Position numbers and translations under genes: made by a program. Positions 1 to 7,687 of a stretch of 10,641 bases of DNA are shown here, in pieces; position 1 is the stretch's first letter; each line of letters begins with the position of its first letter. The stretch is from a bacterium UBA2214 (GTDB taxonomy: Bacteria; Zhuqueibacterota; Zhuqueibacteria; Residuimicrobiales; Residuimicrobiaceae), in the NCBI GenBank assembly GCA_002327255.1, contig DCUM01000230.1:1-10641 (forward strand), given 5' to 3'. A model generated the notes under the pieces. The model was given only the letters and a program-made list of their open reading frames with translations, made no database searches and was not told the origin of the DNA.

Positions 1-28
1 CATTTTGCGCAAAAATAATGATGAGCTA

Positions 29-1897
29 CTAAAAGGCCTGTCCGATGCTGAGATGCACCTGCATGGGCAGATTGCCCGCTGCAAGCGGCCAGCCAAAGTC
101 AAGCCGGATGGGTCCGATGGGCGTGCGGTAGCGCAGGCCTGTGCCTGCGGCGGCCTGGAGTTGGTCAAGACGCTGGCCATTGACGCGACTCCAGACATTG
201 CCCAGATCCAGAAACAGAACACCGGAAAACGGGCCGATGAGCGGGAAGCGGCATTCACTGCCGAGTTCCAGCAAGCTGTTGCCGCCCAGGGGGGCATTGC
301 TGCTGCTTTTCGGCCCCAGTCCTGCGTAGGGCCAACCGCGCACGGAATTCGATCCACCGGCATAAAAACGGTCTTCGATAGGGGTGAAGCGATCCTGCCT
401 GAGCGGCTGCATGCTGCCGAATTTGATTCTGGTGGCGAGGATCAGGGTGTGCCGCAGCTTCCTGTAATGTCTGCCCTCCAGCAGTAGTTTGAAATAATGA
501 AAATCGCTGCGGAATCCGATGCCGGTCCAGGTCAGGGTGGCGGCTGTGAAGAGCCCTTTTTGCGGATTGAAGATGGGCAGCGAATTGTCCCGCGCCATGC
601 CCAGCGTGACGGTTGATTTTTGATAAAGGGCAATATTGCTGCTGTCCAGCGCCTGTTCCCGCGTCATGGAACTCACCTTGAGATAGTTTTGTTCGAGGGT
701 GTAACGCAGGAAACCATCGGTGTTGGTGGCGAATCTTTGTTGATAGGCGACGTTGGCGCCGGTGCGGTCGATGGTGAACCCGGGTTCGCGTTGACGCCGG
801 AAGAAGGGATTAAAGATCAGCGTGGCAGAGGGTCCCGGAAAAGCGGCCTGGGTCATCTTGATGTCGACATGCCAGGGCTCCAGATAGGAATATTTAAGAT
901 AGAGATTGAGGCGGCGCGCGCCGTGTAAAAAATTCAACTTGCGCAGATCGACAAAGGTGCGGAAGCGGTCTTCATAGCTGTAACCGGCACCGAGCTTGAT
1001 GGTCCAGGCCGGGGCTGCGCGCAGCTGCACGCTGACGGGCAGGATGCGCTCCGGCGTCGTGTCCATGGCCACCTTGACGGTGACGAACAGATAGATGCCG
1101 AGCTGGTATATCTGCCGCTGCGTTTTTTGCAGTTTTTCCTGCGAGTAGCGCTGTTCCGGCTTGAAGGCGATTTGGCGCTGCAGCGTGGCCGGGCGGATGA
1201 GGGTGTCGCCATGAATGGTGACAGGACCGAAATAACAGGCCGGGCCCGGAGAGATTTCATAGATGATCCGGGCGGAGAGTTGATCGGCGCTGAGGAGGGG
1301 CCGCACCAGCATCCGGGCATAAGCGTATCCTTCGTTGGTGAAGGCGGTGGTCAGCGCTGCCATATCGGCCTGGACGTCTTCATCGCGGAAGCCGTTACCG
1401 GGTTTGCTGGTGAGCTTGAGTTTGGCTTTTTGCAGCACCCGGCGTACAGTCTCTTCGTCATCGAGGGCTTGAATGGTTACGCTGTCGATGATGACGCGGG
1501 CTCCTTCTGCAATATCATAGGTGAGGACGACGTCTCCGCCGGCCTGGTTTTCAATGTCGGGGCTGATGCGGATCCCGAGAAAACCCTCACGCTGATAAAA
1601 TCGTACCAGGCCCGTAACGTCGCGTTGTAACAGGTTCTCGCGGAAAGCGGGGGGCTTGCGCCAGAAAATGAGGCGTTGCAAGCCGCCGGGCGCCAGCTGA
1701 AAGACCTGCTCCTTGAGAAGGGCGTCGGGAAAATGGTGGTTGCCGGTGAAATGCACCGCCCGGAGCGGCAAACCTTCCGGCTGGGAGTTTTGGCCGGGTG
1801 AGGCAGAAACACTGAGGAGTGTTAGAAACACGATGATCGCCCGGCAGGCTCGCGTGGAGACTCGTTCAGGCATGGATGCATTGGGCGATCTCTTCAT
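29..1897 (-). CDS. TamA-like Omp85 family outer-membrane protein (three POTRA domains plus beta-barrel)
   Basis: Predicted outer-membrane assembly or translocation protein of the Omp85 (BamA/TamA) superfamily, 622 aa from the chosen start. A signal peptide is seen at about residues 17-35 (hydrophobic IIVFLTLLSVSAS). Three POTRA-like modules follow at roughly 44-132, 135-217 and 222-293, with a D15-type beta-barrel from about 298 to the end. The barrel carries the family VRGW motif at 519-522 and ends in Phe, the usual BAM recognition residue. Three POTRAs and about 620 residues fit TamA better than BamA (five POTRAs, about 800 aa), but the exact subfamily is an inference. I chose the ATG at 1897 because it is preceded by GGGAA (1906-1910) eight bases upstream and opens directly into the signal peptide. 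An in-frame ATG at 1939 lies inside a palindrome and has no clear ribosome site. No TamB-like gene is visible, but the window ends just downstream. A 12-base palindrome (3-14) follows the stop. Confidence 0.9.
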   Translation of the reverse strand: MKRSPNASMPERVSTRACRAIIVFLTLLSVSASPGQNSQPEGLPLRAVHFTGNHHFPDALLKEQVFQLAPGGLQRLIFWRKPPAFRENLLQRDVTGLVRFYQREGFLGIRISPDIENQAGGDVVLTYDIAEGARVIIDSVTIQALDDEETVRRVLQKAKLKLTSKPGNGFRDEDVQADMAALTTAFTNEGYAYARMLVRPLLSADQLSARIIYEISPGPACYFGPVTIHGDTLIRPATLQRQIAFKPEQRYSQEKLQKTQRQIYQLGIYLFVTVKVAMDTTPERILPVSVQLRAAPAWTIKLGAGYSYEDRFRTFVDLRKLNFLHGARRLNLYLKYSYLEPWHVDIKMTQAAFPGPSATLIFNPFFRRQREPGFTIDRTGANVAYQQRFATNTDGFLRYTLEQNYLKVSSMTREQALDSSNIALYQKSTVTLGMARDNSLPIFNPQKGLFTAATLTWTGIGFRSDFHYFKLLLEGRHYRKLRHTLILATRIKFGSMQPLRQDRFTPIEDRFYAGGSNSVRGWPYAGLGPKSSSNAPLGGNSLLELGSECRFPLIGPFSGVLFLDLGNVWSRVNGQRLDQLQAAAGTGLRYRTPIGPIRLDFGWPLAAGNLPMQVHLSIGQAF

Positions 1898-1932
1898 GAT
1901 TTTAATTCCCGATATATCACAAGTCTTGTGCG

Positions 1933-2035
1933 GCGGCATGATGCCGCTTTCAGTGCGGTCACAGGTGACCGCACGCCAAATTGCCCGGGCAATTTTTTAC
2001 GCTCGGTGCAAATCCCAACCCTGCTGAAACCAGGG
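1933..2035. repeat. Cluster of four or more adjacent inverted repeats in the omp85 upstream gap
   Basis: The 155-base gap between the FrhB-like gene and the Omp85 gene is packed with palindromes. They are GCGGCAT/ATGCCGC around one base (1933-1947), a perfect 10+10 repeat with a 2-base centre (1953-1974), a perfect 18-base palindrome AAATTGCCC/GGGCAATTT (1978-1995) and CCCTG/CAGGG around 7 bases (2019-2035). A fifth overlapping hairpin, CCGC-TTTCAGT-GCGG, spans 1944-1958. The 1978-1995 palindrome runs into six T residues on the plus strand only. For the minus-strand genes it is therefore not a textbook terminator. The 1953-1974 repeat could be an operator for the Omp85 gene, or the whole set could be a structured leader, a terminator array or a small palindromic repeat element. 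The sequence alone does not decide. Confidence 0.75.
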
Positions 2036-2052
2036 CTGCGAGCTGAAACGAG

Positions 2053-3375
2053 TCATTTGTTTCGGTATTTCCGGCTCTTGTTCCATTGGCGGATTTTCAC
2101 AAAAAGGGTGCCGTAGCGCGAAGTCAAAAATTTGAACAATGGCATGCGCGTCGAACGTCTGCGTCCGAGGGCCATGATGGCGGACTCTACCCGCTCCGCC
2201 CAGATATCGGCGCGGCTTGCCCTGGGTGCTGCGCGGTCATAGAGCGGCGCCACTTTGCCCTCATGGTGCAAACGCGCCACGCGCAGCGGCGCTTTCATAC
2301 CCTTCTTCACCGTATGCAGTTTGTGGGTTTTATAGGCGCGACTCTGCGTCACATCCTCGGCGATCAACGCGCCGCAGCTGATCGCCTCCAGCATGGTGGT
2401 CACCCCGAGATCGGTTCGGGCGATCAGTTTTGAATGCGACTCGAAGAGATACTTTCCCGTTTCGTCCCGCGTCCAGGCATCGCTCACCGAGATATCGGCG
2501 AATTCTGCGGAACCATCGATGCAGGTCTGACACCGTTCCGGACTGTAGAGGTAAGTGAGATAGTTGATGGCGCCATCCTTAAAGTTGGAATAATGGAGGC
2601 GTTTGATGCGGCCATCCTTGAGGATGGCGCGAATCCTGCCCGGCCACTGCCCGCCGCGAAAATTGAAATTCTTGACGGTCTGGAAGGGAATCCCTTTGCA
2701 GGCAAGCATCTCCTCGGCGACAAAGGGCTCGAGCGAGGAGGCGCAATAGAGTCCGATGATCACGTGAATCTTTTTAGCGAACTCGGGATTCTCCGCCAGG
2801 TAGAGGCGCAGCCCGTGAACCTGACAGGGCAGGCAGGCGTAGGCAAATTTGCCCGGCAGTTGCAAAAGGCTCTGAATCACTTCATTGACGGGGATGATCA
2901 TGTACTTCGATTGCTGGCTCTCGCGCAGCGCTTCATAGGAACGGGCGATATAGACTTGCCCGCGCCAGGGTTGTTGCGGATCGATGCGGGTGACGACGCA
3001 GCCGTCGACGACGCCGCGGTTGAGCAGATCCCATAACAGCGCCGTGATGACGCCGCCGCCGGCGCCCTGCTTGCGGATTTTGTCGTCTCCACCATATCCG
3101 ACATAGGTGCGTTGCACATGGCCGTCAAACGCGTGGGTATCGTGCCGGTGACCGAAAGTCAGTTCGGTGAGCTGCTTGAAATCGACGCGTCCCCCCGGAC
3201 AGGTGCGTTCGCACAGTCCGCATTCTGTGCACGCCTCGGGATTCAGAACCGGATAGTAATCCTCATCGCACGAAATGGCCCGGGTTGGACAGACGCCCAC
3301 GCACGTCCCGCAGCGGGTGCATAATTTTTTATGTGAAAAAGCGATGGCGAGCAGACTCGGATCGATTTTCTTCAT
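2053..3375 (-). CDS. FrhB/FdhB-family iron-sulfur protein (coenzyme F420 hydrogenase/dehydrogenase beta-subunit-like)
   Basis: A 440-aa cytoplasmic iron-sulfur flavoprotein-like protein, predicted to be an electron-transfer or reductase component. The N-terminus is a two-cluster ferredoxin domain: C19-x2-C22-x2-C25-x3-C29-P and C49-x2-C52-x2-C55-x3-C59-P, each typical of a [4Fe-4S] site. The FrhB-type body follows, with the glycine-rich stretch GAGGGVITALLWDLL (104-118), a CLPCQVHGLR motif (C181, C184), C211 in GLYCAS, and C282/C285 followed by ADISVSDAW (293-301). About 40 C-terminal residues are strongly basic. Family members reduce F420 or ferredoxin-like partners in archaea. Many bacterial members, some in cell-surface polysaccharide clusters, have no proven substrate, so use of F420 here is not shown. 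The ATG overlaps the upstream dipeptidase stop in an ATGA, and AGGAG (3387-3391) lies 11 bases before it inside that gene. Translation is therefore probably coupled. No hydrogenase or formate dehydrogenase subunit is nearby. Confidence 0.88.
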   Translation of the reverse strand: MKKIDPSLLAIAFSHKKLCTRCGTCVGVCPTRAISCDEDYYPVLNPEACTECGLCERTCPGGRVDFKQLTELTFGHRHDTHAFDGHVQRTYVGYGGDDKIRKQGAGGGVITALLWDLLNRGVVDGCVVTRIDPQQPWRGQVYIARSYEALRESQQSKYMIIPVNEVIQSLLQLPGKFAYACLPCQVHGLRLYLAENPEFAKKIHVIIGLYCASSLEPFVAEEMLACKGIPFQTVKNFNFRGGQWPGRIRAILKDGRIKRLHYSNFKDGAINYLTYLYSPERCQTCIDGSAEFADISVSDAWTRDETGKYLFESHSKLIARTDLGVTTMLEAISCGALIAEDVTQSRAYKTHKLHTVKKGMKAPLRVARLHHEGKVAPLYDRAAPRASRADIWAERVESAIMALGRRRSTRMPLFKFLTSRYGTLFVKIRQWNKSRKYRNK

Positions 3376-4607
3376 GATGGGTTCAGCTCCTGGGAGATTT
3401 CCAGGGCGCGCCCCAGCACGCGTAAAAAATTGCCGCCCCAGATTTTTTGGATGTCTTCCGGACTATAATGGCGCCGCAATAACTCGGCGGTGATGTTGCT
3501 CATCTCCGAGACATCGTTGCAGCCGCTGACGCCACCGCCACCGTCAAAGTCGGTGCCGATGCCGATGTAATCAACCCCCACCAGCCGCACCACATGATCG
3601 ATATGATCGACGACGTCCGCCACCGTCGCCAGCTGGCGCGGGAATTTCAGATCCAGTTCGTTATAGGCCGCGCGCAGTAAACGCCGGGTGGAATCGTCCT
3701 TGACCGTTTCCCAGGTACCATATTTCTGCCGCAGCGACTGGATGGCGGCTTCGCGTTCCGGATTGGGCGGCGGCGTTTTGACATATTCGCTCAGGATGCA
3801 CATCTGTAATACGCCGCCGTGCGCGGCCAGGGCTTTGATCATATCGTCACTGAGGTTGCGCGGATTGTCGCAGAGGGCGCGCACACAGGAGTGGCTGGCG
3901 AAAACAGGGGCCTTGGAGACTTTCAGCGCCTCATAAAACGTTTCATCGGAAGCGTGTGAGACGTCCACCAGCATGCCGCGACGGTTCATCTCCGCCACCA
4001 GGGTGCGGCCGAAATCGCTCAGGCCATGGTACCAGGGACCCGATTCGTCGGTGGAGGAGTCGCAGATGTCATTGTTGCGGGTGTGGCACAGGGTGATATA
4101 ACGGACGCCCTGCTTTTCAAAAAAGGCCAGACGCTGCAGATCGTGCCCCAGAGCAAAACCGTTTTCCACACCGACGAATGCCGCAAGAATACCTTGCGCT
4201 TCGTTGGCATACGCCTCCTCGGGGGTGGTCGCCAGGCGGATTTTATCCGGATATTTCTGCAGCATGTCGTCGATGCGGGCAAAGAGCTGGTCGCTGCTCT
4301 GCCGCGCCCTGCGGTAATTCTCCTCTGTCAGGGGACGTTGTCCCACATAGACCGCGAAGAAGAGGGCGTCGAGGTTGCCATTGGCCATGCGCGGCAGATC
4401 GACCTTGCCGGCGCTGCGCGTGCCGGGCTTGTGATAAACGCCGATGTCCCAGGTGGTGTCGATCATGTGCAACGGCGTGTCGCTGTGGGTGTCGAGCGTT
4501 AAAATCCGCCGGTGCAACGACAGGGCTTCGGCATCCGTCGACTGCGCCATGGCGGCCAGGGCGAGGAGCCACAGGGACGCAAAGATCATAAAGCGTGTTT
4601 TTCGCAC
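3372..4607 (-). CDS. Secreted M19-family (renal-type) membrane dipeptidase
   Basis: Zinc dipeptidase of peptidase family M19, which typically hydrolyses dipeptides, including those with a C-terminal D-residue. It has 411 aa from a GTG start. Residues 1-21 form a clear type I signal peptide (RKTRF, hydrophobic core, LAAMA before Q22), so it should act in the periplasm. Likely metal ligands are all present: H41 and D43 in LDTHSDTP, E148 in GVENG, H218 in VDVSHAS, H239 in FASHSC and D353 in GIGTDFDG. The length fits the family. I chose the GTG at 4607 over upstream in-frame starts for three reasons. AGGAAG (4613-4618) sits five bases before it. The signal peptide begins there. A good promoter-like sequence (4635-4663) would leave the ATG at 4631 at or before the transcript start, and longer versions would run into miaB. 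The stop overlaps the next gene's ATG by four bases. The in vivo substrate is unknown. Confidence 0.93.
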   Translation of the reverse strand: MRKTRFMIFASLWLLALAAMAQSTDAEALSLHRRILTLDTHSDTPLHMIDTTWDIGVYHKPGTRSAGKVDLPRMANGNLDALFFAVYVGQRPLTEENYRRARQSSDQLFARIDDMLQKYPDKIRLATTPEEAYANEAQGILAAFVGVENGFALGHDLQRLAFFEKQGVRYITLCHTRNNDICDSSTDESGPWYHGLSDFGRTLVAEMNRRGMLVDVSHASDETFYEALKVSKAPVFASHSCVRALCDNPRNLSDDMIKALAAHGGVLQMCILSEYVKTPPPNPEREAAIQSLRQKYGTWETVKDDSTRRLLRAAYNELDLKFPRQLATVADVVDHIDHVVRLVGVDYIGIGTDFDGGGGVSGCNDVSEMSNITAELLRRHYSPEDIQKIWGGNFLRVLGRALEISQELNPS

Positions 4608-4634
4608 GGGTTCTTCCTTTTGAGATGGCATGAG

Positions 4635-4663
4635 AATATATGTGAAAATACGGAAATAATCAA
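4635..4663 (-). promoter_or_regulatory. Sigma70-type promoter candidate for the dipeptidase/FrhB-like pair
   Basis: Read on the minus strand, TTGATT (4658-4663) and TATATT (4635-4640) are separated by exactly 17 bases, close to the TTGACA/TATAAT consensus. It lies in the 70-base gap after the miaB stop. A transcript starting near 4628 would carry a leader of about 20 bases containing AGGAAG before the GTG at 4607. This suggests the pair can be expressed independently of mtaB-miaB. The match is by eye only, and the host's sigma-factor consensus is unknown. Confidence 0.5.
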
Positions 4664-4677
4664 GACCTGCGGACGGA

Positions 4678-5988
4678 TCAATCGTCGAGAGCCTTTCCTT
4701 TGAGCACATGCGCCGTTGCATCGTGAATGCGCGCGCGCACCATCGTGCCGGGCACCTGTGTGGCACTGTTCAAAATCACCATGATGTTGGCGTCGTTGCG
4801 CCCCTGACTCTGCTGCGCCGATTTTTTCGTCCCCTGCCGTTCCACGAGAATGTCCTGCACCGCACCGATTTGGGCTGAGAAAATTTCAGTGGAGATCTGC
4901 CGCTGCATCTCATTGAGCCGGACGATGCGTTCGGTTTTGACCGCTTCAGGCACATCGTCCGGATATTTCCTGGCCGCCAGCGTGCCCGGCCGCTCGGAAT
5001 ATTTAAAGATAAAGGCCGAATCAAAGCGGACGCGCTGCACGACATCGACCGTGTCCTCGAATTCCGCGTCGCTTTCGCCCGGAAAGCCGACGATGATATC
5101 GGTGCTGAGTGCGAGACCGGGTATGATGGAACGCATCTGCTCCACCAGGTCGAGGTAGTGCTTTTTACTGTAGGTGCGCCGCATGAGTTTCAGGATGCGG
5201 TCGTTGCCGGCCTGAAGGGGGAGATGGACGTGCTTGCAGATCGTCGGGTGCCCGGCCATCACCTTCAGCAGATGCAGCGGAAAATCCTTGGGATGGGGAG
5301 AGATGAAGCGCACCCGCAGCACGCCCGGCACTTCGCTGACCCGGCGCAGCAGCTCGGCGAAATCGACGTCTTCGTGCCGATATGAATTGACATTCTGGCC
5401 CAGAAGGGTGACCTGGCGGAAGCCCTCGGCCACGAGGCGTTGGGTTTCGGCGACGACGCTCTGCGGCGAGCGGCTGCGTTCGCGGCCGCGGCTATAGGGC
5501 ACGACGCAGTAGGAACAAAAATTATTGCATCCCCGCATCACCGCCAACCAGGCGTTGATGCCGCCCTCGCGGCGGGGATAGACATCGGCATAGGTTTCAT
5601 AATCTGACAATTCGATATCATACGGCACCTCGTCGCTGGTGGTTGCGGCGCGGATTAACTCCGGCAAACGGCGATAGGCGTCGGGCCCGGCTACGAAATC
5701 GATGGGCAGCTTTTTCCGTTTGGGGAGATTTTTTTTGAGATTGGTGGCCATGCAGCCGAGCACGCCGATGAGCGCCGGCGCGTCCCGGCGCAGATGATGA
5801 ATCTCATGAATGCGCGCGATCACCCGCCTGGCGGCATGCTCGCGCACGGCGCAGGTGTTGAGCAGGATCACATCGGCTGCGTGGATGTCGGATGTGCTTT
5901 CCATATCCGCGGCGGCGATGACGGCGCGCACGATCTCGCTGTCGTATTCGTTCATCTGACAGCCGTAGGTTTCGATGTATATTTTCAT
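4678..5988 (-). CDS. miaB: tRNA-2-methylthio-N6-dimethylallyladenosine synthase MiaB
   Basis: Radical-SAM methylthiotransferase that adds a methylthio group to C2 of i6A37 in tRNAs reading U-starting codons. It has 436 aa, normal for MiaB. The N-terminal MTTase domain carries the three cluster-binding cysteines C10 (YGCQMNEYDSE), C46 (LNTCAVRE) and C79 (LGCMA). The radical-SAM cluster is C154-x3-C158-x2-C161 in GCNNFCSYCVVPYSRGRE. The C-terminal segment (about 370-436) fits a TRAM RNA-binding domain. The CQMNEYDSE motif is typical of MiaB rather than RimO or MtaB. I chose the ATG at 5988 because the protein then opens with MKIYIETYGC as the family does. The longer reading frame upstream is just overlap with mtaB. 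Its ATG shares an ATGA with the mtaB stop, and only a weak GGGCGA (5995-6000) precedes it, so translation probably depends on mtaB. Confidence 0.95.
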   Translation of the reverse strand: MKIYIETYGCQMNEYDSEIVRAVIAAADMESTSDIHAADVILLNTCAVREHAARRVIARIHEIHHLRRDAPALIGVLGCMATNLKKNLPKRKKLPIDFVAGPDAYRRLPELIRAATTSDEVPYDIELSDYETYADVYPRREGGINAWLAVMRGCNNFCSYCVVPYSRGRERSRSPQSVVAETQRLVAEGFRQVTLLGQNVNSYRHEDVDFAELLRRVSEVPGVLRVRFISPHPKDFPLHLLKVMAGHPTICKHVHLPLQAGNDRILKLMRRTYSKKHYLDLVEQMRSIIPGLALSTDIIVGFPGESDAEFEDTVDVVQRVRFDSAFIFKYSERPGTLAARKYPDDVPEAVKTERIVRLNEMQRQISTEIFSAQIGAVQDILVERQGTKKSAQQSQGRNDANIMVILNSATQVPGTMVRARIHDATAHVLKGKALDD

Positions 5989-7331
5989 GCCAATTCGCCC
6001 ATCATGCTGCTTTCTTCCGCACCGAGGAGGCGCACGGATTTTATCCGGTTGTGGAGCGGCGCCTCGGCGGCTACGCGGACGCGGATATAGGTGTCGGTGA
6101 ACCCGTTCCACAAGCCATTTTTACACCCTTCGAACAGCACCGCTTCGCTGCGGCCGATGAAGCGATGGAAATAGGCCTGACGTTTTTGCATGCTCAGGGC
6201 GCGCAGCGCCCGGCTGCGCCCGGCCTTCACGGCTTCAGGGACTTTATCGCCCAGCAGCCGGCTCTTGCTGTGCGGGCGCTCCGAATAGGAAAAGACGTGA
6301 AAGTAGGCCAGCGGCAGCCGCTGCAATAGAGCATGCGTTTCCTCAAAGTGTTGCTCCGATTCGCCGGGGAATCCCACCATGACGTCGGTGCCGAGGCAGA
6401 TATCGGGGATTTCTCGCACCGCCCTGTGCATCAGATCGGCGAAATCGCCGGCGCGATGACGCCGCTGCATGGCTTTGAGAACCGGGTCGCTGCCGCTCTG
6501 CACCGGGACATGGAGGAAGCGGCATACTTTGCCATTCTTCATGAAAGTCAGGATCTCTTCCGGAATGGTGGTCATCTCGATGGAGGAGATGCGGATGCGC
6601 GCCAGTTCGTCGATCGCTTCGAGGGCGGCGAGGATGTCGATGATGGTTTTCTCTTCGTGACGATAGGTGCCGATGTTGATGCCGGTGAGGATCACCTCGC
6701 GGTGTCCGGCGGCGGCCAGTTCGCGGGCTTCGCGCACCACATCGGAAAATTCGCGGCTGCGGCTGCGGCCGCGTGCGTAGGGGATTTCACAATAGGCGCA
6801 TGAAAAATTGCAGCCATCCTGGATCTTGAGATTGGCCCGGGTGTGATGGCGGTCGATGGCGGCGCCCTCCATGGTGAATGCCGTGCGGCCGATCTCCGGC
6901 GTCAGAATCAGCGGCCCGGGGCCATGATAGCTGTGGATGATCTCCGGCAGGTTCATCTTGACCGCGTTGCCGATCACCCAGGCGACGCCCGGCAGCTGAC
7001 CGAGCTCTTCCGCCTGCACCTGCGACTGGCAGCCGATGAGGGCGATGCGGGTATCGGGTCTGCGGCGGCGGATGCGGTTGACCAGACGCCGGGTATCGCT
7101 GTCGCCATGTTCGGTGACGGTGCAGGTGTTGATCACCACCACATCGGCGGCTTCGCCGGCCGTGACAAGGTCATAGCCCGCCGCAACGAAGCGGTTTTCC
7201 AGTGTGGCGGTTTCGGCCTGATTGAGGCGGCAGCCCAAAGTATGAAAGGATATGGTCAGCGGTCGGGTCACGGGGTCATCTGCTTTAAAAGGTCCGGAAC
7301 ACACGGTTTTTATGAGGATTAATTTACGCAC
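5985..7331 (-). CDS. mtaB: tRNA t6A37 C2-methylthiotransferase MtaB
   Basis: Radical-SAM methylthiotransferase of the MtaB (YqeV) type, converting t6A37 to ms2t6A37 in tRNAs reading A-starting codons. Cluster-binding cysteines are C34 (TLGCRLNQAET), C70 (INTCTVTEHGD) and C101 (IGCQSQ). The radical-SAM motif is C174-x3-C178-x2-C181 in GCNFSCAYCEIPYARGRSRS. The GC-[KR]-[VL]-NQ and NTCTVT patterns distinguish it from MiaB and RimO. The longest frame starts at a GTG (7331) and gives 448 aa, about 20 more before the first motif than is usual. A second GTG at 7271 would give 428 aa. Neither has a convincing ribosome site, so the start is uncertain. The stop overlaps the miaB ATG by four bases. Confidence 0.92.
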   Translation of the reverse strand: MRKLILIKTVCSGPFKADDPVTRPLTISFHTLGCRLNQAETATLENRFVAAGYDLVTAGEAADVVVINTCTVTEHGDSDTRRLVNRIRRRRPDTRIALIGCQSQVQAEELGQLPGVAWVIGNAVKMNLPEIIHSYHGPGPLILTPEIGRTAFTMEGAAIDRHHTRANLKIQDGCNFSCAYCEIPYARGRSRSREFSDVVREARELAAAGHREVILTGINIGTYRHEEKTIIDILAALEAIDELARIRISSIEMTTIPEEILTFMKNGKVCRFLHVPVQSGSDPVLKAMQRRHRAGDFADLMHRAVREIPDICLGTDVMVGFPGESEQHFEETHALLQRLPLAYFHVFSYSERPHSKSRLLGDKVPEAVKAGRSRALRALSMQKRQAYFHRFIGRSEAVLFEGCKNGLWNGFTDTYIRVRVAAEAPLHNRIKSVRLLGAEESSMMGELA

Positions 7332-7417
7332 AAGAAATCATTTTCACAATAGGGAATTGTCCACCGGGTGCACCCTGCGGAAAAAGTCAGTTGCGATTTG
7401 AAAGATGGTTTTATTGA

Positions 7418-7687
7418 TTGTTAACGAATAACTACCAATATTCTGCCGCAAGAATTCTTTTTCTGAAGCGCTGCAAGGCGGCGGCGCAGCAGGCAGAGCT
7501 GGAGATTTGCGATGTGCAGGGACGAAGAGTGGTGCCGCTGGCGGATGCCTGGTATCCGGCCGGGCGGCATGCCGTGCCGTGGGATGGGAGGGGTGAAATG
7601 GAAACGCCGGTCGCAGCGGGTGTCTGCCGGGTGCACCTGCGGGCCGGCGATCAGTTCAGCGCACAGCGGATGCTGCTGCTGCGTTAG
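7418..7687 (+). pseudogene. Orphan FlgD-like / T9SS-like C-terminal sorting-tail fragment
   Basis: An 89-residue frame whose second half closely follows the FlgD-Ig-like/type IX secretion tail pattern: AELEICDVQGRRVVPL, then AGRHAVPWDGRGE, then PVAAGVCRVHLRAGDQFSAQ, ending RMLLLR just before the stop. Such tails normally form the last 80-100 residues of large exported proteins. Here a TGA lies immediately before the only available start, a TTG, with no ribosome site. The usual NYPNPF-type opening appears shortened to NNYQYSAARILF. There is no signal peptide or catalytic domain. I therefore read it as the surviving end of a deleted secreted-protein gene. An expressed small protein is less likely but not excluded. 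The tail is good evidence that the organism uses, or once used, this kind of sorting signal. Confidence 0.7.

Noticed and set aside
1978..1998. Plus-strand intrinsic terminator (palindrome plus six T)
   Set aside because: No plus-strand gene ends here. On the transcribed strand the stem is followed by only three T residues inside the palindrome.
4608..4766. N-terminal extension of the dipeptidase
   Set aside because: It would overlap miaB, precede the promoter-like sequence and bury the signal peptide. The GTG at 4607 with AGGAAG fits better.
5989..6111. N-terminal extension of MiaB
   Set aside because: The added residues are mtaB sequence in another frame, and MiaB proteins begin close to the YGCQMN motif.
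7366..7375. GGGTGCACCC palindrome as an operator for mtaB
   Set aside because: It is short and occurs within the near-duplicate noted at 7364-7380, so its origin as a coding relic is at least as likely.
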